From NCBI RefSeq assembly GCF_049532905.1, contig NZ_CP064032.1:2294001-2358000 (forward strand): a stretch of 64,000 bases of DNA, in the 5' to 3' direction. Positions 27,468 through 35,391 of this stretch are shown piece by piece (the stretch's first letter is position 1; each line of letters starts with the position of its first letter). The notes beneath the pieces were generated by a model that made no database searches, had not been told where the DNA came from, and saw nothing but the letters and a program-made list of their open reading frames with translations. This DNA comes from Dyella_B nitratireducens (GTDB taxonomy: Bacteria > Pseudomonadota > Gammaproteobacteria > Xanthomonadales > Rhodanobacteraceae). A program made the translations under genes and the position numbers.

Positions 27468-27737
27468 CTATGGCGTTTGAGAGTATCCCTTTGGATACCA
27501 AACTCCTCTCCAAACAGGCACCTCCATATTTGGGATGACGTGTTTTTGATCCAACGAAAAGATGTCCACTCCTTCGATAACCTGCTCGATAACGGGCATC
27601 TCCCTATCCCGAAAGACAGTGCTACGCAAAATCACCAAGGCATCTTCATAGTCATGGGCTGTTACACCACACCCCGGCTTTGGGCCGGACTGGGAAAGAT
27701 CGAACTGAAATCGTATCCAATAGCGCTAAAGAGTCAT
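27468..27737 (-). pseudogene. Small 'RYW' protein gene with nonsense codon 4
   Basis: Read leftward from the ATG at 27737, the codons are ATG ACT CTT TAG, then an 85-codon open frame beginning RYWIRFQFDLSQSG and containing GCGVTAHDYEDALVIL, GVDIFSLDQKHVIPNMEVP and WRGVWYPKGY before TAG at 27468. The second copy at 35391 reads CGG (Arg) in place of TAG, so this is a disrupted gene of about 89 residues. It follows the small membrane protein gene at 27764 as in the other copy. The sequence looks like a conserved cytoplasmic protein of unknown function, perhaps an immunity accessory. Restart at a downstream codon is possible. Confidence 0.65.
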
Positions 27738-27985
27738 GGGAGGTTACCTGGGACGGAATATCCCTATTCGTGATCTCGCCAATGGGAAATATGGATAAAG
27801 AATCCGATCACAGTCGAAATCCAAGAGACAAGAAAAAAAAATCCAAGCGCCTTCTGCCCTGTCAAGAATAGGAAAAAGCCGATTCCCGCGAACGGAAATG
27901 TGTACAGCCATAATCGAACGCCAAGAAATCGGCGACCCTTAAATATCATAGATGGATCAAATCTTTTCATGCATGATTGCTTAAT
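27648..27985. repeat. 340-bp direct repeat, copy 1 (immunity cassette)
   Basis: It matches 35301-35637 almost base for base apart from scattered substitutions. It carries the small membrane protein gene and the start of the 'RYW' gene. The shared right boundary is at the RYW codon where Rhs1 begins in the other copy. The two repeats bracket about 7.3 kb. Confidence 0.85.
27764..27970 (-). CDS. Small two-helix membrane protein, putative RHS immunity (copy 1)
   Basis: A 68-residue protein with a basic start (MKRFDPSMIFKGRRFLGVRL) and two hydrophobic helices separated by a short TGQKALG loop. About 85% of residues match the 69-residue protein at 35417-35626, which sits 12 bases after the stop of the main RHS gene and so is placed like a cognate immunity protein. 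Here it follows a 27-codon remnant of the same RHS tip (27991-28074), so it looks like a displaced tip-immunity pair that kept an intact immunity gene. Function is inferred from position only. Confidence 0.65.
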   Translation of the reverse strand: MKRFDPSMIFKGRRFLGVRLWLYTFPFAGIGFFLFLTGQKALGFFFLVSWISTVIGFFIHISHWRDHE

Positions 27986-27990
27986 TCAAC

Positions 27991-28074
27991 TCAGCACTTG
28001 TGCTCTGGCCTTGAAAGATGGACCTGTAAGTCGCGATAAAAATGCGATCTACACAGCATTACACCGCTCTGCAT
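27991..28074 (-). pseudogene. Remnant of RHS tip C-terminus
   Basis: 28 codons ending TGA read GVMLCRSHFYRD and finish RPEHKC. The main RHS protein ends GGMMVCKSHFYCAR and finishes KPKHKC, so this is a degenerate copy of the same toxin tip. It sits directly before the duplicated immunity gene, preserving the ancestral order. It is too short to be functional. Confidence 0.6.
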
Positions 28075-28162
28075 ACAATTGACGCTAGTAGCAAAATGAT
28101 GAACCCTGATTCACCCTATTCAATTGAAACCATTAATTAGATTGCATTATGTATAACTCGCG

Positions 28163-28570
28163 TTATGGATGAAATTTTTTAATATCCAGATAGTACTGAA
28201 AAGCTAGCGCGCCGTGAGAAGCATATAGTGATATCATAGAAAATGTAATAAAAAACATCGCGCAAAAAAATCTTACGAACCTTGATCTTTTATTGAAAAA
28301 TCGCAAAGATTCATGATTTTTATTTGATAACAGAAGACATGACAACAGCCCAAGCAACAATGAAACAAATAAATAAGCTGGAGACATCCAATCAGAAAAA
28401 AAAGCCGTGAGCCAATCCATACCACGAACCTCACATGCTAATCGCGTTTCAATTAATTTTCCAATTTGCTCTTCACTGATAAACCCACCCATCATCGGGC
28501 TGCAGTAACAAGCACGATAGTAGTACACGCCTGGCAAAACAAGGTTCAGGTTGAGCGACCCCGTTTCCAC
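28163..28570 (-). CDS. Orphan RHS tip with membrane-spanning toxin-like domain
   Basis: A 135-residue frame from a GTG. It begins with the end of an RHS core (VYYYRACYCSPMMGGFISEE, compare YYYRARYYSPMMGGF in the two large RHS proteins), then diverges into about 100 residues with two or three hydrophobic helices (PAYLFVSLLLGLLSCLLLS; FFCAMFFITFSMISLYA). This is the pattern of a displaced C-terminal tip of a polymorphic toxin. The RHS body upstream has been replaced by an IS3 remnant whose end abuts the core sequence. A pore-forming or membrane-acting role is a guess. It would need recombination onto a full RHS body to be delivered. Confidence 0.6.
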   Translation of the reverse strand: METGSLNLNLVLPGVYYYRACYCSPMMGGFISEEQIGKLIETRLACEVRGMDWLTAFFSDWMSPAYLFVSLLLGLLSCLLLSNKNHESLRFFNKRSRFVRFFCAMFFITFSMISLYASHGALAFQYYLDIKKFHP

Positions 28571-28790
28571 GGACAGTTTAATTAGTCACCTCAGCCATTC
28601 TCTCGAAAGCGTCGAGGGTGTGGTAGCTCAAGCTACTATGTAATCGTTGCCGGTTATAGAGGCTTTCGACGTATTCAAAAATGAGAGCTCTGGCCGTATC
28701 ACGATCTTTGAAACGTTCGTGATACATCAGCCCCTGCTTGAGCGAGCTGAAAAAGCTCTCCATGACGGTATTGTCGTGATGAATTCTTCG
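28548..28790 (-). mobile_element. IS3-family remnant (transposase C-terminus and right end)
   Basis: The frame 28578-28763 reads MESFFSSLKQGLMYHERF, then IFEYVESLYNRQRLHSSLSY, the last part of the DDE integrase domain of IS3-family OrfB (the SFFSSLK and YNxxRxHSxLxY motifs are typical). The N-terminus, OrfA and left end are missing. Bases 28548-28572 (GTCCGTGGAAACGGGGTCGC in the element's sense) look like the element's right end, and directly abut RHS core codons. The element probably inserted in an RHS gene and later decayed. Confidence 0.75.
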
Positions 28791-28868
28791 TCATCAAGAA
28801 CGTGCTGCGAGATGATGTGCTCGCGGCACACCTTGTGCCGCCGCAACGTCTTGGTTTGGCACCTATGG

Positions 28869-28899
28869 GCCCCACTAGCTTTGGTTTAGTGGAGCCCAC
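28869..28899. terminator. Hairpin between methyltransferase and IS remnant
   Basis: GGGCCCCACTA and TAGTGGAGCCC pair around a 9-base loop (one mismatch region). It lies after the methyltransferase reading leftward and could end its transcription; it might also be a leftover repeat. Confidence 0.45.
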
Positions 28900-28992
28900 A
28901 TCTCACGTTTTGGCCATCAATGAACTGTTGCTCCTGTAGGCACGCCTTCAGCAACTCAATGATTGGATCGGAGATAAGATAATTACCTTCCA
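28885..28992 (-). CDS. Possible 35-residue ORF after methyltransferase
   Basis: Starting two bases after the methyltransferase stop, an ATG opens 35 codons (MEGNYLISDPIIELLKACLQ, then EQQFIDGQNVRCGLH) ending inside a hairpin. No family is recognisable and no strong ribosome site precedes it. It may be a chance frame or the truncated end of a gene. Confidence 0.25.
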
Positions 28993-28995
28993 TCC

Positions 28996-29805
28996 TTACT
29001 TGGTCGAAACGACAGTGTCTTGATAACCAGTAGTGCTAGGTATTCCGCGCCACGAGCCGTAGGCAAGACGTTCTATCTGCATGGCGTTGTCGTGATAGAG
29101 GGTCCGGATAAATGTCTCATCGAAAGCAAAGGCCGCATCGGGATTGGCTGCGTTGTTCGCCCGTCCATGCTCCATGGGGTGCCTGAACGTCAGAGTTTGA
29201 GGATTAGTCTCGATCATTGTATCGGTTTCTTGGTTCAGCAGAAAGAATGTTGCAAAGCATCGTCCACCTGGAGCCAAAACGCGACGAATCTCGGCCAGGT
29301 AGCTGGCTACTTCACGATGACGCATATGCGTGAATACAGACGTCAAGAATACGAAGTCGAAACTGTTGTCCGGATAGGGGAATCGGAACTCGTGCGGCTG
29401 AGTTGAACTATTCGGCGTGTAGTGCGTATTGAACAGGTCGATATGCCTGAACCGAAAGTTTGGGAACCTCGACGTAATCACGCGCTGGCAATACTCGATC
29501 GGTGCCTTTTCAATATCGAAACCCTCATAGCTTCCGGACGTCAGATAGCCGGTCAGCGGGATCGCCAAGCGGCCAACGCCACATCCAATGTCCAGCACGC
29601 GATCGGTGGGTTTCACTCCACCTACCTCTTTGAGATACCCGAATACCTCGTCGCCGATCGACGTGAAGTCGTTCAACCAGCGCGAATTGCTTCCGACATT
29701 CATCAGCCGGCGGGGTGGCACCATTGGCCCACGGCGCCCGGTCAGGGAATCGCGAATATCGAGTAACCCATAAAGCGTGTTACGCACAAGCCTGCGTAGT
29801 TTCAT
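28996..29805 (-). CDS. Class I SAM-dependent methyltransferase
   Basis: A 269-residue cytoplasmic enzyme. Motif I is RVLDIGCGVGRLAIPL at about 69-84, followed by an acidic SAM-ribose loop (YEGFDIEKAPIEYC), FDFVFLTSVFTHM as motif II/post-motif region, and LAPGGRCFATFFLL as motif III. The basic N-terminus resembles methyltransferases acting on sugars or lipids, but the acceptor is unknown. It lies inside the RHS array between an IS3 remnant and a dead RAYT gene, with no partner gene, and looks like cargo brought in by rearrangement. Confidence 0.8.
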   Translation of the reverse strand: MKLRRLVRNTLYGLLDIRDSLTGRRGPMVPPRRLMNVGSNSRWLNDFTSIGDEVFGYLKEVGGVKPTDRVLDIGCGVGRLAIPLTGYLTSGSYEGFDIEKAPIEYCQRVITSRFPNFRFRHIDLFNTHYTPNSSTQPHEFRFPYPDNSFDFVFLTSVFTHMRHREVASYLAEIRRVLAPGGRCFATFFLLNQETDTMIETNPQTLTFRHPMEHGRANNAANPDAAFAFDETFIRTLYHDNAMQIERLAYGSWRGIPSTTGYQDTVVSTK

Positions 29806-29969
29806 GTTGCTTATCCGTTCCCTCCACTAGTGCAGCGATCATAGCGAAACGAGGGTCTAACGAAATAGGGGTAGGTTGCACTTTCCGTCACTCGAACGCG
29901 ATAGTTTCCGGACGCCTCCGGTGCTGGTCATCTGCGTGATGAAGTCACCCTGTGATGGACCCAAGAGCC

Positions 29970-30190
29970 ATGTCTCGCCAGCTCCGACTCGATCTTGCTG
30001 GCATACCTCAGTATGTTGTCTAGCATGGCAACAATAAGCAACCGTGCTTTTTTTCATTGACATCGATCGTGTTCGGTACCTCGATGACCTACGCGAAATC
30101 ACTTTGCATGAGCATTGCGTTGTACACGCCTATGTTTTTATGACCAATCATGCACACCCCCTGATGACTACTGCCAGCAATGGCCTCTTT
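29970..30190 (+). pseudogene. REP-associated tyrosine transposase (RAYT) remnant
   Basis: From ATG 29970 the frame reads MSRQLRLDLAGIPQYVV, then TAG at 30021, then HGNNKQPCFF, after which the frame shifts at the T-run 30048-30055 to continue IDIDRVRYLDDLREITLHEH and VVHAYVFMTNHAHPLMT. This is the N-terminal half of a Y1-type TnpA-REP protein (IS200/IS605-like), including the HxH-like NHAH metal motif. The catalytic Tyr half is gone. At least one nonsense codon, one frameshift and a 3' truncation make it dead. RAYTs are thought to mobilise REP palindromes, which are abundant here. Confidence 0.82.
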
Positions 30191-30218
30191 GTTCCTAACC
30201 CCGTTTTCTCTATACACA

Positions 30219-30878
30219 TCATTCAATACGAATACGCGGTCGTTTGTAAGTTATTCGATCAATCAATCCCTCCGAAAAGTACACGACAAATTCCGCTCCA
30301 GCCGGTTTAATCGCAGTTACCTCAAAGGACCAAACGTCGTAAGCAAAAATTGTTCCCGACTCTTTCGATTTTGCCTGATCAACCACGAACCATGTCCCAT
30401 TGCCACTACTGACTACCTCTCGCGCTGAAAGTGAATGATTTTCGTTGAGTGCTTTTTTTAACTCCACAATCAAGTCATTGACGGAGGTCCCCACAGGTGT
30501 ATCAAACGGACTGTCTACGCGACCGATAGTTCGGACATTGGCGACTTTGCATCTAGCGACGGTATAGACAACTTTCAAATCACGGCCATTATCGAGTTCA
30601 ATCGACCGACCCTCTCCCAGAGACAGGAGCGTTTCGCTGTTTGAATAGTTATATACAGAGGCTACATTTAGGAGTGGTCTAATCGAATGGACATGCTCCT
30701 GCTGTGCAATCTCCATAGCATGCTGTTTGCTCATACCAATTGCAAAGCCACCAATTTCTCCCTTTGTGATGTCCTTTGATTCAACAAACACGGAATTCGT
30801 GCAGCTTACGCTACTGACCGCAAGGCCCATGACAACAATCATCCGGCCCCCAAACATAATCTTCTTAACCTTAGTCAT
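30219..30878 (-). CDS. Putative lipoprotein, candidate immunity partner of Rhs1
   Basis: 219 residues with a lipoprotein-like signal (MIVVMGLAVSSVSC, Cys near 26). The family is unrecognised. The body has an IGMSKQHAMEIAQQEHV helix and an alternating C-terminal part. It starts one base after the Rhs1 stop codon on the same strand, the place where RHS immunity genes usually sit, and is AT-richer than core genes. If correct it would guard the periplasm against the Rhs1 tip. Other possibility: an unrelated envelope lipoprotein of the SmpA/Bam-like 'GMSKxxA' kind, since IGMSKQHAM resembles that motif. Confidence 0.55.
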   Translation of the reverse strand: MTKVKKIMFGGRMIVVMGLAVSSVSCTNSVFVESKDITKGEIGGFAIGMSKQHAMEIAQQEHVHSIRPLLNVASVYNYSNSETLLSLGEGRSIELDNGRDLKVVYTVARCKVANVRTIGRVDSPFDTPVGTSVNDLIVELKKALNENHSLSAREVVSSGNGTWFVVDQAKSKESGTIFAYDVWSFEVTAIKPAGAEFVVYFSEGLIDRITYKRPRIRIE

Positions 30879-30881
30879 AGG

Positions 30882-33800
30882 TTATTGTCCATAGCCTGGC
30901 GGAAAATGGGGCATTCGATAATAAAGATTTCCGGGCGCATCCGGTACATCTGGTGGATTACCACCAGCTCCAAAAATAATGTCATATGCTGCGGTATTTG
31001 AATTCGGGCCAGGGAATAGACGATAGTCACCTTGTGAGTATTGATTACCCCAATTTGTCACGCTCTGATCAAATTGCGCTTGTGTCATGCCAGGAGGCGG
31101 TGGAATATCGTAATTGGAGTTAGCACCGCCGGGGTTATTGAACGCGGCCCGGTCATCTATATACGTCTGATTATTTGGATCAGTAGTCGGTGCAGTCGCA
31201 AACCCAGGCAACGAATACTGGGAGTCGATCACCTTATATTTTTTGCCTGTGCAAGGATCTGTAGCCCAATGCCAAACAAAGTCACCACAATGTTTGGGGG
31301 TAGTCCAGCCCAATATCGCCAGCGCACTTAAAGGACGACAAGTCATGGTCACATTCAGCCCTGTTGGATCGTTGTAGCTCAGCGGATCGCTTGCGGCATA
31401 TGCATAGAAACTCAGTTGACCGCCGCCAAATGTGACTGGATCCTCACTGACGAAGCCTCCCATCATCGGGCTGTAGTAGCGAGCACGGTAGTAATACAGC
31501 CCCGAGCTGTCCGCCTCCCTACCCGTGTACTGGTACGGATTCGTGAATCCCGTGGTCGTATCGCTCGGTATCACGTTCCCATATGGGTCGTAGCTGTATT
31601 TCTGCTTGATTGCACCGGTCGGATCAGTTAATGCAATCGTGCTGTTGAGCAAGTCTGCCAAGAAGTAGGTTCGCCCCGTGACATCATTGCGAGCAAACCG
31701 CTCGTCAACGCCTAGCCCGACCAGAATCGGGTTAACCGTACTGCCCTGTGTCTCCTGCACAGCATTGTTGCCGTCATACAGGAACTGCATCGCAACACCT
31801 TGCACGGTCTTGCTAATACGCCGGCCCAGCGCGTCGTAGCTAAAACTCAATTGGACATTGCTGCCTTGGCTGATCTGCGCAAGCTGATTCCGCGCATTCC
31901 AGTCATACGTGTTTGTCCCATCGCTGGTCAGATTTCCGTTGGCATCATAGGTAAGTGCTCCACCGTTGAAAGTTGTTACACGGTCGTTGAGATCGAACGT
32001 TGCCGCTTGGGTGGTCGCTGTAGGTAACGCGTCCGTCGCAAACGTATCGCTCTTACTGATAACCCGACCATCTGAATCATAAGCGTAAGTGAGATTGCCT
32101 AACGTGTTGCCGTTGCCCTGGGTGTAGGTCAGCCCAGTCAGTTCGCTGGCGATGTCGTAGCCGTAGGTAACAGTGATGCCATTAGGCAGCGTCAACGCTG
32201 TCCTTCGGTTGTCGGCGTCATAGGCCAGTTGCACTGTTTCGTTGCCTTGTGTAATCACCGTCAGGCGATTGGCGTTGTCGTAGGTATAGTTGGCCGTCGC
32301 CTGAGCGACCGCTGTCATACTGGTGCGCCGGTCAGCGACGTCGTAGGTGTAGTTAACGCTGCCTTGCGGCGTACTACTACTGGTGACGCGATCGAGCCCA
32401 TCATAGCTCCAGCCCAACGTGCCGCTGATCGAGTCGACGAGGCTTGTGAGGCGATTGCCAGCATCGTAACTGGACTGGATGCCGGAGCCATCCGCATAAG
32501 ACACCAAGCTTCGACGGTTGAGCGCGTCGTAGCTGATATCCATGACCTGCCCTTTCCGATCGGTGTGCGTAAGCACGTTGCCCATGCCGTCATACGTCCA
32601 CGACTCACTCTGGTTCATCGCGTCTGTGCGGGTAATCGGATGGTTGCGGTTGTCGTAGGTGTATTGGACCACGCCGGTGTTGGGCAGCGTCACGCTCAAC
32701 AGGTTGCCGTTGCCGTCGTAGTTCAGTGAGGTGGTCTGATTGAGCGCATCGGTCCTGGACACCACGCGGTCGTTGGTGTCGTACTGGGTGAGTGTGACGT
32801 TACCCAAGGCATCGCGGATGGCGATGCGACGACCCAAGGTATCCACCACATAGTTGGTGGTGCGGTTCAGGGGATCAGTGGTGCTTTGAAGGTCATAGCC
32901 CTGGTAGGCAAACGTCACCGTATTGCCCAGTGCATCCCGGGTCGCCGTGGGCTGACCAGCGCTGTTGCATTGAGTCGTCGCACCGTGACCCAGCGGGTCG
33001 GTGACTTGGGTCAAGCAGCCATTGGTATAACTGAAGTTGACCGTATGGCCTAACGGATCGGTCACCGAGGCGAGCTGGTTGTAGTCGTTGGTGTAGGTGA
33101 ACTGAGTTGTGACAGCATTCGATGTGCCAGACAATCGAGTAATGCTCGTGACATTACCCAGCTCATCGTAGGCATAGGCGGTGGTACGCCCCAGAGCATC
33201 CGTTTCACTATCGAGGAGACCCGATGACTCACGCTGGTAGGTCGTCATTTGGGCCAACGAGGTGCCATACGCCTGGGTATCGCTGCTGGGGTAACCACTG
33301 ATGGGATCAAAAGCCACCTGTTCCTCGCTGCCGTTGGGATTGGTGACAGTGGTGGCGGTGACGTTGTTATTGCCGTCAGTGGTATAGGCAAACTGGTAGG
33401 CCGTGTTATCCGCGTACGTTTGCTTGGTCACCCTTCCGTTGGCGTCATATTGGTTGGTCACCCACACGTGACCGCGCCGGTCCTGCATGGTCAGCATGCG
33501 ATTGTTGCCGTCGTAGGTGTATTGCTCCGTGGTCTGATCGGGATAAGTCACGGTCGCTAGACTGCCGGCACTGTTGTAGGCATAGCCGATGGTACGTCCA
33601 CTGTTATCGGTGGCACTCGTAATGCGATTGCTGCTGTCGTAGTTGAAGGTGATCGTACGACCACTCGGCGACACCATCTGCTGGATCAATCCGCCGTTGT
33701 AGTTGAACTGGATCTGGTTGCCGTAACGGTCCTGTATCCACGACAGGGAATTGGGCACGTGACGCGTGAAGGCGTACTGGGTGCCATCCTTCATGGTGAG

Positions 33801-35303
33801 GATCCAGTGCGCCCCCAGTGGCGTGTTGTCCAGCAGGAACTGGATAGTCGAGCCGTAGTAGGCCGAATCCGTACCGGTGTGCTCCCACACAGCGCCAGTC
33901 AGTGGCCAGGTGTCGTTGCCACTGATCTGGTTATAGGCAATCCCCTCGCCGCAGGGCAGCACCACCGACATCGAGGTATTCCCATTGCTGCCACCACTGG
34001 TCCATAAATTGCCCGCACTCCACAAGTGGATGCCAAAGTTGGCGTTGCCACCGATGCCAAAGGCGTGTGAATTGGTATCAGCCGATGTGTAGGCACGCGT
34101 GAGTGTTAGCGGCACCACATCGTGGATCGCAAAGTCGTTCCATTCATGGAACAGGATGCCGGTCTGCAAATCGATCGGCTGTCCTTTTTGGCAATTGTTC
34201 GGTTTTTTTGCGTTAGGCGGATTGGCAGTACCCTGCGAGGCCCCGGCACCCAATGCCCAAGCCAACGTCACACCCGGGTCCGGTGCCAAGTGTTTGGTAT
34301 CGGCCGTCACATGCCCAGAGCCATACATCTGCCAACCTTCCTTGACGCTGTACACCCAAAAATCCGCCGGCGAGCTAGCCTTGGCCTTGCCGTAGTTCGG
34401 ATACACCACACGGATGCCTCGGGCCGCTTCCGGTGTAAGTCCTTGCACCACTGCATCACCCGGCTGGATGGTGAAGTACATCGGAAAGTTGTCGGGCAGC
34501 GGGAACGGGGCGTGATCGACCGGCGTGGGCACCAACGCAATATGCGTCAGCACGTGGCCGTGGCGGTCCTTGAACACTGCACCCGCGGGTACGTGCAATT
34601 CCAATCCCGGCATATCCGGGTGGGTCAACACTACTTCGCGCGTGGTTGGCGTCGGCAGCGTGATTTCATCGCGCGGCAGGATGCGCGGCAGGTACATCAC
34701 GAACGGCATGTGGCTGATGGCCTTGGCCTTCACGTCCGCACCCACCACAAAACGGCCGTACTTCACATCACCGTGGCTGGCCGGTGCACCGTCCACAAGC
34801 AATTCGTCGCGACCAGCTGGTATGTTGGACAGCACGAACACACCCTGCGCATCAGTGCGTACGATGGTCTCGCCGATGCTCACTTCTGCGTTGGCGACCG
34901 GGGTTTCATCGATCTGCCGCACCTGGCCGATCAGCGTTGTCGCGCCCTTCGGCAACGCGGCTTCGAGTGCATGCGTATCAGGTAGATGCTGATACGGGGC
35001 GTACAGGCGCCAATGCGCACCGGTGAAATCGGGCGTGTTGTTTTTGCCAGGATAAAACGCACCATCACGAACAAAGCTGTGCGCGCGACACAAGCTATCG
35101 TCTGGGCAAGGTGCTTCATGGCCACCGCCCGCCATCACGTAGAGCGGTGGCAATGATGGGCCTGGATCCTTAGCTTTGTGCCGTAACCGGCTCGTGCAGT
35201 CATTGAGGCTCAACTCGGGTGGCGCGCTCGACCAGCCAAGATCGGAAAGCCAAAAAAAGTCGAGATTACCCGATGAAAGTGCAACCCCAGTTTCGGCCTT
35301 CAT
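30882..35303 (-). CDS. RHS repeat protein, second copy (Rhs1) with divergent tip
   Basis: 1473 residues. After an unrelated 50-residue start (MKAETGVALSSGNLDFFW) it becomes closely similar to Rhs2 from SLPPLYVMAGG onward: a carboxypeptidase-regulatory-like domain (PVANAEVSIGETIV), a DUF6531-like segment (GQPIDLQTGILFHEWNDF), many YD repeats, and an RHS core ending YYYRARYYSPMMGGFVSEDP. It lacks the signal peptide, Kelch-like and Ig-like modules of Rhs2. The last 159 residues (from GLNVTMTC) are unrelated to the Rhs2 tip and contain LFPGPNSNTAAYD. No strong ribosome site precedes the ATG, which lies inside a truncated upstream gene. It may be silent, a recombination reservoir, or translated by coupling. 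Confidence 0.85.
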   Translation of the reverse strand: MKAETGVALSSGNLDFFWLSDLGWSSAPPELSLNDCTSRLRHKAKDPGPSLPPLYVMAGGGHEAPCPDDSLCRAHSFVRDGAFYPGKNNTPDFTGAHWRLYAPYQHLPDTHALEAALPKGATTLIGQVRQIDETPVANAEVSIGETIVRTDAQGVFVLSNIPAGRDELLVDGAPASHGDVKYGRFVVGADVKAKAISHMPFVMYLPRILPRDEITLPTPTTREVVLTHPDMPGLELHVPAGAVFKDRHGHVLTHIALVPTPVDHAPFPLPDNFPMYFTIQPGDAVVQGLTPEAARGIRVVYPNYGKAKASSPADFWVYSVKEGWQMYGSGHVTADTKHLAPDPGVTLAWALGAGASQGTANPPNAKKPNNCQKGQPIDLQTGILFHEWNDFAIHDVVPLTLTRAYTSADTNSHAFGIGGNANFGIHLWSAGNLWTSGGSNGNTSMSVVLPCGEGIAYNQISGNDTWPLTGAVWEHTGTDSAYYGSTIQFLLDNTPLGAHWILTMKDGTQYAFTRHVPNSLSWIQDRYGNQIQFNYNGGLIQQMVSPSGRTITFNYDSSNRITSATDNSGRTIGYAYNSAGSLATVTYPDQTTEQYTYDGNNRMLTMQDRRGHVWVTNQYDANGRVTKQTYADNTAYQFAYTTDGNNNVTATTVTNPNGSEEQVAFDPISGYPSSDTQAYGTSLAQMTTYQRESSGLLDSETDALGRTTAYAYDELGNVTSITRLSGTSNAVTTQFTYTNDYNQLASVTDPLGHTVNFSYTNGCLTQVTDPLGHGATTQCNSAGQPTATRDALGNTVTFAYQGYDLQSTTDPLNRTTNYVVDTLGRRIAIRDALGNVTLTQYDTNDRVVSRTDALNQTTSLNYDGNGNLLSVTLPNTGVVQYTYDNRNHPITRTDAMNQSESWTYDGMGNVLTHTDRKGQVMDISYDALNRRSLVSYADGSGIQSSYDAGNRLTSLVDSISGTLGWSYDGLDRVTSSSTPQGSVNYTYDVADRRTSMTAVAQATANYTYDNANRLTVITQGNETVQLAYDADNRRTALTLPNGITVTYGYDIASELTGLTYTQGNGNTLGNLTYAYDSDGRVISKSDTFATDALPTATTQAATFDLNDRVTTFNGGALTYDANGNLTSDGTNTYDWNARNQLAQISQGSNVQLSFSYDALGRRISKTVQGVAMQFLYDGNNAVQETQGSTVNPILVGLGVDERFARNDVTGRTYFLADLLNSTIALTDPTGAIKQKYSYDPYGNVIPSDTTTGFTNPYQYTGREADSSGLYYYRARYYSPMMGGFVSEDPVTFGGGQLSFYAYAASDPLSYNDPTGLNVTMTCRPLSALAILGWTTPKHCGDFVWHWATDPCTGKKYKVIDSQYSLPGFATAPTTDPNNQTYIDDRAAFNNPGGANSNYDIPPPPGMTQAQFDQSVTNWGNQYSQGDYRLFPGPNSNTAAYDIIFGAGGNPPDVPDAPGNLYYRMPHFPPGYGQ
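31330..35150. repeat. RHS body repeat, copy in Rhs1
   Basis: Colinear with about 36120-39905 in Rhs2. Divergence is uneven: near 31980-32060 roughly a quarter of bases differ, whereas 32642-32960 against 37402-37720 differs at only about three bases. Such a mosaic is what gene conversion leaves. Confidence 0.85.
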
Positions 35304-35391
35304 AGTCGTGGGCTGTTACACCACACCCCGGCTTTGGGCCGGACTGGGAAAGCTCAAGTTGGAATCGTATCCAGTAGCGCCGAAGAGTCAT
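35266..35391 (-). pseudogene. Truncated 'RYW' gene, second copy
   Basis: From ATG 35391, preceded by AGGG at good spacing, the frame reads MTLRRYWIRFQLELSQSG, then GCGVTAHDYE, exactly like the gene at 27737. After HDYE it runs into unrelated codons and stops at 35266. The remaining 55 or so codons seen in the other copy were lost when Rhs1 sequence was joined here. It follows the membrane protein gene 35417 by 25 bases. The Rhs1 ATG (35303) lies within it in another frame, so ribosomes finishing this stub could restart into Rhs1. Confidence 0.65.

Noticed and set aside
27477..27773. 98-codon rightward frame in the 340-bp repeat
   Set aside because: It runs antisense through the RYW gene, whose sense product is far more protein-like and is duplicated.
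31900..33800. Regularly spaced short repeats that might suggest a CRISPR array
   Set aside because: They are codons of YD repeats within an intact RHS frame, with variable unit length and no identical spacing.
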